Below are positions 20,942 to 32,660 of a stretch of DNA of 64,000 nucleotides, piece after piece. The position numbers and the translations under genes were made by a program. Position 1 is the stretch's first letter. Each line of letters opens with the position of its first letter. The stretch lies in assembly GCA_025667525.1 (NCBI GenBank), contig CM046874.1, forward strand, positions 427,946,400-428,010,399. The letters are read 5' to 3'. The notes beneath the pieces were generated by a model, which worked only from the letters and a program-made list of their open reading frames with translations, made no database searches and was not told the DNA's origin. Source of the stretch: Glebionis coronaria (Eukaryota; Streptophyta; Magnoliopsida; Asterales; Asteraceae).

Positions 20942-23736
20942 ATGTCAAATCCAGAAGTAACTTCCTCCTCCTCACCTTTACTAAACATCAAGATTCCCAT
21001 GCTTGATGCAACCAACTTTGAGTTGTGGAAATTCAACTTTGAGCAATATCTGGGGATCTATGACTAAACACTCTTGGAGATTATTGAATATGGAAACACA
21101 TTCAATAAACCTTTGAAGATTGCTAATGCCATTGCTGCAAGAGCAGCTGTTGCTGGATGTTCAGAAGCAGATAAGAAAGAAAAACCTGATGATGGTAGAG
21201 CTGTGTCTGCTGAAGACATAGCAAAGAAAATGGTTGATATGAAAACCCTAAATATTCTGAAACTCTCTTTGGGACAAGAGAACCAACACAAATACAGAGG
21301 TTATGAATCTGCTAAGGACCTTTGGGCAGCTCCTGAAGTTGCATATGGTGGAAATGAAGATACTAAAGAAAGAAAAGAAGAAGCAACTCATGCATGATTA
21401 TGTTGTCTTCAAGGCTCAACCTAATGAGAAGCTTAGTAGTGTGAGAAGCAAATTGCTTGACATTACAAGCAAATTGTCCTTCATGGGGACACAACTTGGT
21501 GATGTTGACATTAATGCCACTTTTCTTAAAAGTCTTGGTGAGACGTGGAAGATTGAGGCAACATCTATACTTGCCAACAACACTCATAAAAGTTCTACTT
21601 TTGATTATATCTACAACAAACTGAGGCTATTGGAGAATGAAACTCTTTTGGAGCATGGAAGCAAGTCTACCAACAGTAATATGGCCTTCTTCTCACATTG
21701 TGAAGGTCAATTTAATCAGAAGGACTCTTACATGCATCCAGTTACTGGATCATCATGTATCAACGCTGGAACATGTCCTGTCAACGCCTCCTATTCAGAC
21801 GCTGACACATACAAAAGTGACTCACCAAGAGTTAAACATGCTGGTTTGGATCTAGATACTGTATGTGCTTATATTGTTTCTTTGCCCAATGGTTCAGTGA
21901 TTACATATGAGGACCTTGAGCAAATAAGTGATGAGAACTTGGAAGAGATGGATATTAAGTGAAACATGGCTCTTGCCAGTATAAGAGCAAACAGGTGAAA
22001 TAAAAGGTTTAAGAAGAAGATGACCTTCAATGCAAAGGACACTGCTGGATTTGATAAATCCAAAGTTGAATGCTATAATTGTCATCGTATGGGGCACTTC
22101 ATGAGGGAATGCAGATCTCCTAGAAGATCTGATGCTGGCAAACCCTCATGCCAAATTCTTAAGGCTCAGGATCCTAAGGCCATGGTTGCAGTTCAAGAAA
22201 TTAATGGTATGGGATGAGATTGGAGCTATTTGGCTAAAGATGTGGAAGAGGATAAAGCTTTGGTTGCTGAGATAGAAGAAGAAGAGCATGTTCAATATGC
22301 TCTCATGGCACACTCCTCCTCTTCATCAGATAATGAGGTATACGATGATGCTTTTTGTAGTAAGGGTTGTAGGTTAAATACTGAGAAACTTAACAAAGAG
22401 GTGTTAAGGTTATTAGATGATGTGAGTACTGAGAGATGCAAACTGTCTAACTATCAATTAGCTCTCACTCAAACTAAGAAGACAGTTTCTGAGTACAAGA
22501 AAATGGAATTTGATTTAAAAGATAAAATAAATATCTTAAAACATGAGTTGAATGCTAGTAATGATATTAGGAGCATCATGGAAAGGGTTAATGGTGAGTT
22601 ACAGGCTAAGTTAGATGAGGCCATTAAGAATAAAGATAATGTTAGCCTTAAAATTCAGAGATTTGATAGGGCCACACAAACCCTAGGAGAATGTGTTAAT
22701 AAACAAAGGGATCCTAAGGATATGACTAGGATTGGGATGAAAGACTACTCTGTGGTTCCACCACCAGCTGGTGATTTCTATGGTGTCCAACAAAAGGACC
22801 TATCTTGGACTGGTCTTCCAGAACTCCAAGAGGAGGAATTTATTCCTCCACCAAGAGTTGTTACCCCAGTTGAAGAGTATCAACGGAATTTGACTGACTT
22901 GAATGAATGGAAGAAAGCCAATCCTACCTTATTTGTTAAGGGTGGCTTATTATGTGAAAGTCCTAATGAGTCAACCCCCTATTAAGGTAACAAACCCAAT
23001 CACTGGTAAGGCTGTTGACCTTGGCTCAAACACCGTTAGAAAACCTAGTGTCAAGTATGCAGAAATGTATAGGAATACTAGGTCACCTAATAGCCAAGTT
23101 AGTAATGATGGAGCAGGCTTCTTCTCTTCTAGACCTAGGGTTGTGTCTAGAAAAGCCTGTTACACTTGTGGTAGCTTTTCACACTTAGCATATAAGTGTG
23201 TCAACGCTTCCAAAGTCAACGTTGTTAAAAAGTCAAACGTTGTCAGACCCAAACTTTGTGTGGAGCAAAGTCCAAAAGTTGTTAGACCTGCCCCATTCTT
23301 CACTAGAGGGTCTAACACTCATGGACAAAGACCCTTTAAAAAGACAAATACTTGGTCTAATAGGCAATGGGTTTCTGTAGCAAACCCTAGGTTCAACGCT
23401 GACAAGGGTAATTGCAGCTTTGACAAGACCAAATCCAACGCTGACAGAAACGTGACCAGACCTAAATATTTGCAACCACAGGGTAAGGGGTCTAAAGCTT
23501 CTTCAAGCTTGACATGGAGACCTAAGAAATATCAAAACCCTAATGAAAATGGGATTTCAATGACCTGCAACAGATTTAATTACATTTCAAAGGTCATTAC
23601 AAAACCTATTGGGGTTAACTAGGTATTTCATCCAAAGAGGGATGAACAAGGGGTTGTTATGAGAACTAAGTCTGTTCTTGTTGAACAACCAGATGAATCC
23701 AAGTCTGCTAAGGCTTGGGTTCCCAAAGAAAACTAA
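20942..23736 (+). pseudogene. Copia-2 gag, broken
   Basis: The start ATG is at 20942 (MSNPEVTSSSS). An in-frame TAA follows at 21065 and a frameshift near 21390. 21303-21962 carries the gag core, then TGA codons at 21960, 21996 and 22215; the first sits exactly where Copia-1 has Trp, the others where the family has Trp. A zinc knuckle CYNCHRMGHFMREC follows the second TGA. The coiled coil spans about 22230-22720, and DLSWTGLP follows as in Copia-1. A further frameshift occurs near 22980. The second zinc knuckle CYTCGSFSHLAYKC lies around 23155, followed by a basic tail encoding NAD/NVD words. A TAG at 23620 and the conserved AWVPKEN-stop (TAA 23734-23736) close the frame. Confidence 0.85.
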
Positions 23737-23760
23737 CTTGTTTTCTTTATGTGCAGGGCA
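23733..23760 (+). promoter_or_regulatory. Splice-acceptor-like signal at the Copia-2 gag stop
   Basis: CTAACTTG (23733-23740) includes the gag TAA, then a T-rich tract and GTGCAG ending at 23756. The TAT of the protease YWDSGCSRHMTG begins at 23787, exactly 30 nt after the AG, as in Copia-1. Two stop codons now lie in those 30 nt, consistent with decay. Confidence 0.45.
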
Positions 23761-26700
23761 TTCAAAAATAGGTCAATGATTAAGGATATTGGGACAGTGG
23801 ATGCTCAAGGCACATGACAGGGAAGGAAGATTATTTAACTAACTTCACTCCCATCAAGGATGGTGATAAGGTTTACTTTGGAGGCGGATATGGTACTTTC
23901 ACAGGCAAAGGAACACTTCTCACCAAGAACTTGCGTTTTGAAAACGTATTTTTGGTAAAGGAACTTGATTACAATCTTTTTAGTGTATCACAAGTTTGTG
24001 ATAACAAAAATAAAGTTCTGTTTACTGATACTGAATGCTTGGTGTTAAGCAAGGATTATAAGATCCCTGATGAGAAATATATTGACTATAGAACACCTAG
24101 ACATAAAGACATATATAATGTGAATCTGAATGAGATTTGGATGAATAATAATATGTCATGTTTTTATGCTAAAGCTTCAGTAGATGAAAGTAATCTATGG
24201 CACAGGAGACTAGCGCACATAAACTTTAAGAATATAAACATGCTTGTGAGACTTGGCTTGGTTGATGGTTTTCCTGAAAAGGCTTTCCACAACGACCACT
24301 CTTGTGTTGCATGTCTTAAAGGCAAGCAGCACAAGGTCTCATTCAAGTCTAAACATGTGCACTCTAGTACTAGACCACTTCACTTGCTTCATATGGACCT
24401 ATTTGGTCCAACCAATATAGAAAGTTTGAATGGTAAATCATACTGCTTTGTCATCACAGATGATTTTTCTAGGTTTACTTGGACTTTCTTTTTAGCTATG
24501 AAGAGTGATACAGTTGACACTTTTATTGACTTTATCACTCAGATTGAGAAGAAGACTGGTAATGAAGTTAAAATGCTTAGGAGTGATAATGGTGGTGAAT
24601 TTAGGAATAAAGTTTTAGATGATTTTTGTACCAGGAAAGGGATTACTAGGCAGTTTAATGTTGCCAGAACCCCACAGCAAAATGGGGTTGCAGAAAGAAA
24701 GAATAGAACCCTAATTGAAGCAGTCAGAACCATGTTGGCTGATGCTCATTTTCCCATAGCTTTTTGGGCTGAGGCTGTTAATACAGCTTGCTATGTTCAA
24801 AATAGAGCATTGGTTAACAAGATACAGAACAAAACACCTTATGAATTACTTTGGGGAAGGAAACCTAATATTGGTTTTCTTAAACCTTTTGGTTGTCATG
24901 TAGTTGTACTTGATACTAGTGATGCCTTAGGTAAATTTAGCGCAAAAGGTGATGAAGGCTATTTCATGGGGTATTCAGTGCAGAGCAAGGGATATAGGTT
25001 TTATCTTAAAAAGGAAAAACGTATACTTGAAAGAGTACATGTTGGGTTTTTAGAGAGTAAATCTAGTGATCCTGAAAGTGGTCCAAATTGGTTGTTTGAC
25101 TTGGAACCTTTATCTAGGACTTTAAATTATATGCCTGTCACTAATCCAGACATTGTGAAGGTAACTTCAAATGTTGTGGAAGAACAAGTTGTTGATGTTT
25201 CAGGTACACAGGTTAATGAAGAGGTTGGATCACAAGCAGAAAAGTCATCTCCTATACTAGAGTATGTCACAATTCCCATATGGACAGATGCTTTTTGCTG
25301 CTGTTGCTGCTGCTGGAAAGGATAATGGTGGTCCCCAAGTACCACCAGATAACAACATGCATGGTCCTTCAGGCGCTGACAAAGGCAAATCTAACGCTGA
25401 CAGGACAAATTCAGACGTTGATGGCTCAAACGTTGACAACAACATTTCAAGCTTTGTTAGCCCAAACGCTGACAACCAAGGTTCAGGCGTTGACAACACT
25501 TTTGCGCATCTTTTCTCTTCTACTTTTGAACAGGGTGAACCTTCTAATTTATATGAAGAGGTCATCCTCATATTGATGAAAGAGAGTCTGAAGAAGAAGA
25601 TATTGGCAACATGGATAATGAGAATGAAGACACCAGAATTTTTGAAGGAGGAATTCTCACTTCTACTATGAAGAATCACCCTACTTCTCAAATCATTGGT
25701 GATATTATGACTCCTGTTCAGACTAAAAGATCTCATCAAGGTCTTGGTGGATTTACTGCCAATATTCACAAGAAGGTTGATACCCCTCTTGTGCAAGCAT
25801 GTTTGTTTGCCTATTTTCTGTCACAACAGGAACCCAAGAAGATCTTTGATGCTCTCAAAGAACCAAGTTGGGTGGAAGCAATGCAGGATGAGCTTCACCA
25901 ATTTGCAATTCAGGATGTTTGGGAGCTGGTTGATTGTCCCAGATATATCAGACCAATAGGGACAAGATGGGTTCTAAGAAACAAGAGAGATGAGAGAGGC
26001 ATTGTGGTCAGAAACAAGGCACGTTTAGTGGCTCAGAGATATACACAAGAGGAGGAGATAGACTATGAGGAGGTCTTTGCACCAGTTGCAAGGATTGAAG
26101 CTGTAAGAATCTTTCTAGCCTATGCATCCTGTATGGGCTTCACTGTCTATCAAATGGATGTGAAGAGTGTCGTCCTCTATGGAACAATTGTTGAGGAGGT
26201 GTATGTTATGCAGCCTCATGGTTTTGAAGATCCAGAGAATCCAGACAAGGTGTATAGAGTCAAGAAGGCTATGTATGGACTTCATCAAGCCCCAAGAGCA
26301 TGGTATGGCACATTATCCACTTATTTGGTGGACATGGATTCAAGAGGGGCACCATAGATCAGACATTGTTTACAAAGAAGAAGGGTAAGGATGTTTTACT
26401 TATTCAGGTCTATGTTTATGACATCATCTTTGGATCCACCAATCCAAAGATGAGTGAGGATTTCTCCAAGCTTATGATAGACAAATTCAAGATGAGTGCT
26501 ATGGGGGAGATGAACTTCTTTCTTGGGTTACAAGTTCAGCAGAAAGAAGATGGTATCTTCATCTCCCAGGATAAAATATGTGGCAGAGATCTTGAAGAAG
26601 TTTGGATTTTCTCCACATGAAAAGAGGGCTACTAATCCTATGGATAGAGAACACCCTTGGGGAAATATTGGAGATGGGAAGGATGTGGATGTCAGGCACT

Positions 26701-27359
26701 ATAGATCAATGATTGGATCATTGATGTATCTCACAGCCTCCAGACTTGACATCATGTTTGCTGTGTGTGCTTGTGCACGCCATCAAGTGACTCCTAAAGA
26801 ATGTCACCTTTATGTTGTTAAGAGGATCTTTAGAAACCTAAGATGTTATCCTAGTCTTGGCTTGTGGTACCCAAAAGATTCACCTTTAGAGCTTATTGCA
26901 TATTCAGACAGTGACTATGGAGGTGATAATTTTGATAGAAAATCTACAACTGGTGGATGTCAGTTTCTTGGGAGCAGGTTGATATCTTGGAAATGCAAGA
27001 AACTAACAGTGGTGGCTAACTCTACAACTGAAGCAGAGTATGTGGCTGCAGCTGCTTGTTGTGGACAAGTTTTATGGATTCAGAACCAGCTGTTGGATTA
27101 TGGGTATAATTTCATGCATACCAAGATATTTGTTGACAATAACAGCACCTTATGCATTATTAAGAATCCTGTACATCATTCTAAAACTAAACACATAGAA
27201 ATTAGACACCATTTTATAAGAGATTGTTTTGAAAAGGGTTTAATACAACCAGATAGGGTTGACACATAAGAAAATGTGTCAGATTTACTAACTAAACCTT
27301 TTGATGCTGGAAGGTTTCAATACATAGTAACAAGTATTGGAATGATCAATCTCACATAA
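23757..27359 (+). pseudogene. Copia-2 pol, broken, reverse transcriptase catalytic Asp lost
   Basis: Protease YWDSGCSRHMTG at 23787 is intact and in frame with 23814-25325, which also carries the pre-integrase block (WHRRLAHINFKNINMLV, CVAC) and an integrase core with HMDLFGP, RSDNGGEF and QQNGVAERKNR. A frameshift occurs at the CTG-rich run near 25300. The integrase-RT linker holds six copies of the NAD/VD word (25373-25500). Reverse transcriptase runs 25611-26357, shifts frame at about 26340, and its catalytic motif reads YVYDIIFGSTN, with the first Asp of YVDD replaced by Tyr. Another shift near 26570 leads into RNase H (SDSDYGGD, TTEAEYVAAA) to 27269. A TAA then separates the last codons (VSDLLTKPFDAGRF) ending at 27359. 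Confidence 0.86.
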
Positions 27360-28589
27360 TATGTGTTTTGGAGTCTTTTTGTAAAAGTATGTACAGGATA
27401 ATGCATTGTTATTGGTCTTTTTGAGGATTTAGATTTTCCACTATATTTTTCTAACACTGACAAAGGTTGCTTTAACGCTGATAAGTGTTATTGTAATGTT
27501 GTCAGCAATATATTTGTCTAACGCTGACAAAGCTCTTCTTAACGCTGTCAAGTGTTATCGGGGCGTTGTCAGCAACAATGTTAGTTTTGTGGTTTTCAAT
27601 CTAAATGTGCAGGTGGTGTTAGCATTATACCATTGGATACAGAGTTGCTTATGGATTCTTGGAGAAGCACTTGATCATGTTTTTATTTATGGAAGATGGT
27701 TGGAATTTTCTATTCCTATCTTGACATAAATTTTTTATGTTCATGCATATTTTTAGCAACATATGTATCACAGTTTAAGGGGAGGTTTTAGGAACCTTTA
27801 GGACTTTTGGGTATCCTTATGATACTCTTATCACAATTCTAGATTGTGTCTACAGGTGAGTATGAGTTAGTTTTACTAAATCATGAGGCACTGTAGCATG
27901 CAAAGTTGATATACTATGCATGCTGCCAAGACAATTTTGGCCTAGAATTGGTTGTGGTCTATTGGGAGACTTGGGAATGATTTTATCATGGGTTTTACCT
28001 GGGAGTAACAAGGAATTTTATGAGGTAACTTAGTTGTTAAGAATTTTGGTTAGCAAGGGACACTAGAGGACTGTTATGTCTATCTTGCATAAGCAAGTGT
28101 GCATAACTGGACAGTGCTTTCCGCCCTATAATAATTATCAACTTTTAGGTTATCTTCTCTAGGATAAATTACTTTGTTAAGGTCATTTTTCATTTTTTAA
28201 ACATTTTTTATTTTTGGACGCTGACAAGTATTTTTCCAAGCGTTGTTGTGACCAATTTAGACGCTGACATGGCTTTGGCAAACGTTGACAAGAATATAGC
28301 CATTGGGCGTTGATAGGTTATTTTTGACCGTTGATACTCAATGGGACCTGCCCAGTTGTTACTTTTTGACATATTTTTGGGCCGTAATTTTGGGATGAGA
28401 TAAACTTATTCTTTTTCAATATTTTCATGATTGTATTTTGAAAATAGATGCCTATTTTAGGGCCAATAACATGCATTTTTATCTCCTATATATTTGGCTC
28501 CTATTTTAAACAGGGTACCTATTATTCTTGTGTAACACAATTTTCTCCTATAACTTCATCTTTATCAGTCATTCAAACAGCTTTAAACA
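27360..28589 (+). other. Copia-2 spacer between pol and ORF3
   Basis: Non-coding 1.2 kb with two clusters of the element word, 27450-27575 (including GTTGTCAGC variants) and 28217-28340. Same position as the Copia-1 spacer (8127-9233). No other structure is recognised. Confidence 0.7.
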
Positions 28590-31558
28590 ATGGCACCAAA
28601 ATTCAAACCAAGTGATTTGGAATTGGGATTCAGGAGTCAACACAACATGATAGCATATCTTGAAGCTGGTGATACTCTGTTTCCCCATTACACACAAATG
28701 GTGGCGTATTTGAACGCATCCCCTATTAGGTATGCTCTTTCTCATGCTCCACTCATTCATGTCACACATATTAAACAGTTTTGGAACAATGTTAGTTCCT
28801 CAACAGTTAATAGAGTGACTACATTATCATCTATTGTTCATGGGCACACATGGGTGGTTACTGAAGCTTTGGTTCGCCAAGTTTTGCATCTTGATGATGC
28901 AGATGGTATAACCACCCTCCCTATTAATGAAATAGAACAAGGACTAAGGGCTTTCGGTTATCCTTTTCCTGATGAGGGAACTTTAAATAAATATCATAAA
29001 CAGGAGTTTCCCCCAGCCTGGAAGTACCTAATACATGTCCTCTTGCAATGTTTGAGTCCCAAGTGTACTGCACACAATGAGATCAATAGATCTATTGCTA
29101 GTGCTATTGTGTGCATTGCTATTGGGCAAAAGTTTAATTGTTCCAAAATGACTTTTGAGGGGAATGTGTAAAAATAAAGGGAACAAAATGACTTTAGCTT
29201 ATCCCAGATTTTTACAAATGGTTTTTGATGTCCAAGGTTACTACTCAAAGGATCATGATGATTTTCATGAGATCCCTGTGCAAAAGAAAGCAATTTTAAC
29301 AAAGATGAACTCACCCCCACATCGTGACTTACCCCTAACCCCAGCTATGATTGCTGTCATTGAAGCAGAACAACCCCAACCAGACCCAGAACCCCAACAT
29401 GACCCAATACCTGAACCTTTACCTTCACCACAACACATGCAACTTGACCAAGAACCCTTCGACGCTGACATATTAAATGTTGGCGTTGACATGCCTATTC
29501 CAAACGTTGACACCAATCCTTCACAGTCCCAAACACCCTTAACCAACCCACATCCACCCAATCCACATCATCTTCTCCCCCAACACAATATAGGTTGCAA
29601 AAACACCAAAGGACTACTGGAGTGTTCTCCTCTAGTGGTCCCAGCCATGTAGCAGAGAGAACCACCACCACAAGTGTGGTTGGTGTTATGGATGAGGCTG
29701 GGACTATTGGTTTTGGCTTAGAAGCTGGCCAAGACAGTCCTACCATTAATAAGACCTCATCTATGCCCAATGAATCTAACTTGGGAGGTCAAATACCCAT
29801 TTTAGAAGAAGGCAGATTGGAACCAATGACTTTGATGGAATTGTCGGCCGTCTGCATTAGCTTGCAAAAGCAAAATGCAGACTTGGTACAAGTTGTCAGC
29901 ACACAAGGCCTTGAACTCAAGCAATTGAGGGAGAGGATTGTTGTTTTGGAAAATGCTAGCACAAGGAGAGGGTGGAGGAATCTTCCAAAGGGGAGGATGA
30001 ACAGATAAATGTAAGTAATAAGGGCTCTCATGATGGTGAATCTTTAGGTGTTGCTGAGGCCCTAACAAGTTTGAAGAAACAGACAGGTTTTGATACGTCT
30101 CTAGTCTCTCCTACAAACTTAAATTTGTCATTTATAGCCATGTTGGAGGAAATTACAAGAGGCGCTGAGACAGGTACTTTGGGCGTTGACAAGACAGATT
30201 TGAATGCTGACATGAGTAACTTAGGCGCTAACAAAGCAAAAGTGAGCATTGACAGGCCTGCAGATGAGGTTGATGTATTCCAGTCATCATCCATCATCAA
30301 AGATGTTTCTTCACAGGTATTACCATCTTCCTTACCCACTTTGGATCCATTAGATAAGGGTAAGGGTATTATGGTAGACGTAGATGTTCCAAAGAATGTA
30401 GCACAGATTGAATTTGATAGAAGGTTGGCTGCACAAATTGTGGAACAAGAAAGGAAAAAGGTGGGTGAATCACCTTTTGTTGTCACTTCAGAAGAGCAAG
30501 AAAGAAGTGATGAAGCCAGTTCAGACTCAAGTGTAATGATCATAGAACAACCAGAAAGACTTGAGTATGGTGATGAGTTGGCAAAAGAGAAGTTGAATGA
30601 GTTGAAATTGTAGGTTGATTTTGATATGCCAGAAGTTGTTCAGATGTACCATGCTTGGGAAGATAGGTGTATGGAGAATTCACATTTGACCATTTCAGAT
30701 CAGATATGGGGTTTGGAGATTCTTCTCAGAGTACAAAAGGATTTCAAGGTCATTCTGAAACACAAAGCAAGCAATGTTCTCTCAAAATTGAAAAGGGATA
30801 GAAGGGAGTTGTACTGCATGCTGCTCAGATGTCATGGAACAGGGTGGACTTATAAGAAATTGATTGGATTGACATTTGAAGAGTTGGAGTGCAGAGCTTA
30901 TCCCATTTGGGTAAGAGTGCAGGAAGAAAACACTCTAAGACTTCTTTCTGATGAAAGGAAAGAAGAACTTGCAGAAGAAATGGAGCTTAAGAAGGCAATG
31001 ATTGTTCCCAGACCAGTGAAGAAGGGAGTCCCTCTTGAGTTTCCCAAAGATATGGATAGGTTACAACCAAGTGAAGCTGTTATAAGAAAGAGCCTCAAGC
31101 TCTCACCATTAGAAGCTTCAGATATGGTACAAGTATTACCACTTGATTCCAGAAACCCTATTATAAGATATGAAGAAGATGAATGTGGATTTTGGAAGAT
31201 TGGCAGGTATGGAAAAGAGGTTCACACTTTTACCACTATTATATCTTTGTTTGCAAGTTTTGATAGAGAAGACTTGGTAGACCTATGGAGGTTGTTAGAG
31301 GCCAAGTATGAGATTGAAGATCCCACTTTAGTCAATGCAATAAAACTATGGTCAACATTCAAGAGAATATGTGGACCAAGAGATGAAGATCCTGCTATTT
31401 GGAAGGATCTTGAAGATGACCTCAGTGGTCTTCAATGGCATTTGTATTCAGCTGCTGGTGTTTATTACTTGAGTTCTACAAAGTTTGCTGAGTATCTACT
31501 TGTAGATGGTCAGTATTTCATGTCCAAGGAAGTCTTGGAGAAGATGAAGAATACGTAG
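28590..31558 (+). pseudogene. Copia-2 third ORF (ORF3), function unknown, broken
   Basis: The start ATG is at 28590 (MAPKFKPSDLELGF). About 990 codons are split by frameshifts near 29165, 29620 and 29990 and by a TAG at 30611-30613. The N-terminal block (IRYALSHAPLIHVTHIKQFW, DDADGITTLP, AWKYLIHVLLQCLSPK) and C-terminal block (FWKIGRYGKEVHTF, DREDLVDLWRLLE, HLYSAAGVYYLSS) match Copia-1 ORF3. Between them are a Pro/Gln-rich linker (29330-29600), a coiled coil (LQKQNADLVQVVSTQGLELKQL) and an acidic segment carrying element words (29460-29515, 30160-30255). Conservation of both ends in two separately inserted elements argues that the protein was under selection. No catalytic motif, signal peptide or membrane helix is recognised. 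Confidence 0.72.
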
Positions 31559-31692
31559 CTGGAAATTGATTATTCAAGTGACGTGGCCAAAGATTTGATC
31601 AGATTTATTTATCACCAATATGATAAGTGTTGTAAGATTCCTCCTAGTTCTTAATGTTTATTCAGAAACTTGATTACTAGAGTAGATATCAA

Positions 31693-31706
31693 TTTTAGGG
31701 GAGGAT
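31693..31706 (+). other. Copia-2 polypurine tract
   Basis: TTTTAGGGGAGGAT immediately before TGTTGGG of the 3' LTR; identical in its core to the tract of Copia-1. Confidence 0.85.
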
Positions 31707-32220
31707 TGTTGGGAATAAATTATAGCCAGTCTACTTGAGCGCTGACAAGAGTAAAACAAGCGTTGACAGGAGTAAAACAAACGCTGACAGATCAAGCGTT
31801 GACAAGAAGAAGTCAAGCGTTGACACATTGAAGATAAGCACTGATGGAAGGATATGATCTACACGTTTATTATATTCTAGATTACTTCTAGTAAAGATAG
31901 GAACAACAATGTATTTTCTATATTTATCTTTACCTAGAATAGTTGATACGTAGATTATTGTACAAGGCTTCTTATCTCTATAAAAGAAGACCTTTAGGTT
32001 AATGTTCAATATAAGTTTTCATACGTTAAACACTTTCATTGTAAGCAAGTTTGTTATCATTAATCAAAGTGAAAGTTTGTTTACATTTTTGTGTTCTTGT
32101 TTAAGTGTTAATTCCGCATAACACTTACATTGTCATATACATATACAAAGGTTTCTCTAAGTGTATTACTTTATCTAATCTCGTATACATAAAGCTAAAT
32201 CGATCTAAGTTTGGGATCAA
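31707..32220 (+). repeat. Copia-2 3' LTR
   Basis: 514 bp aligned to the 5' LTR without indels and with about seven substitutions by eye. The terminal CA is absent or mutated (ATCAAAAG). Confidence 0.9.
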
Positions 32221-32655
32221 AAGTTTTTATAAATTATGAATCAACGACACAAAACGAATCTAATAAAAATTGTCTCATCAAAAACGGAGTTTAAAAACGT
32301 AAATACGTAATCCCAAGGTTTCCGGTTTAGTCGTAAAGGACGTTAAATTATAATCGTAAGTCCTAATCTCTTCTCGTAAATTTGTGAGTTTATGAACCAA
32401 CACAAATTTAAAACTCCAAAATAATATTCACGGACAAATTTATTTTCTTAAATGTCGGACTGTCACCAAAAACGGTGTATGTAAACGTAAGCACATAACT
32501 TAGAATCCTCCGGTTTAGACGTTGTCGATGCTACTTCAAGACGTAAATCCAAATTTCTTCCCAGAAATAAGTGAGTTCATAATATAACATTAAAATAATG
32601 TTTTTAAATAATACTTGAGAATAAAATATCAACCATAAATTGGTGGATTGTCACA
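32221..32655 (-). mobile_element. Solo-LTR-like insertion, second segment
   Basis: Continuation of the chromovirus-type LTR interrupted by Copia-2. It is non-coding and ends TTGGTGGATTGTCACA at 32655, complementary in style to TGTAACACCCC at 17319, and is followed by the right TCTTG duplication. Confidence 0.65.
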
Positions 32656-32660
32656 TCTTG
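32656..32660. repeat. Target-site duplication TCTTG, right copy
   Basis: Perfect partner of 17314-17318. Copia-C gag resumes here. Confidence 0.85.

Larger units (their letters stand above)
20328..32220 (+). mobile_element. Copia-2: SIRE-like Ty1/copia retrotransposon, full length with degraded ORFs
   Basis: Order: 5' LTR (20328-20843), primer site, gag (20942-23736), pol (23757-27359), 1.2-kb spacer, ORF3 (28590-31558), polypurine tract (31693-31706), 3' LTR (31707-32220). It has the same architecture and LTR termini as Copia-1 but a different repeated word (CGYTGACA). The two LTRs differ at about seven positions in 514 by eye, plus the 3' terminal bases, so it is a recent insertion of about the same age as Copia-1. 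It is inactive: multiple frameshifts, three TGA codons in gag and a mutated reverse transcriptase YVDD. A clean target duplication is not visible because the last two bases of the 3' LTR appear lost or changed (ATCAAAAG instead of ATCAACA). Confidence 0.88.

Noticed and set aside
25290..25330. Cys-rich CCCCCC-WKG end of an open frame, possible metal-binding peptide
   Set aside because: It is the out-of-frame reading of a CTG/TTG repeat after a frameshift in Copia-2 pol.
28590..29171. Host longin/synaptobrevin-like gene
   Set aside because: It lies inside a complete LTR element between pol and the polypurine tract and has a homologous counterpart at the same place in Copia-1, so it is element-encoded.
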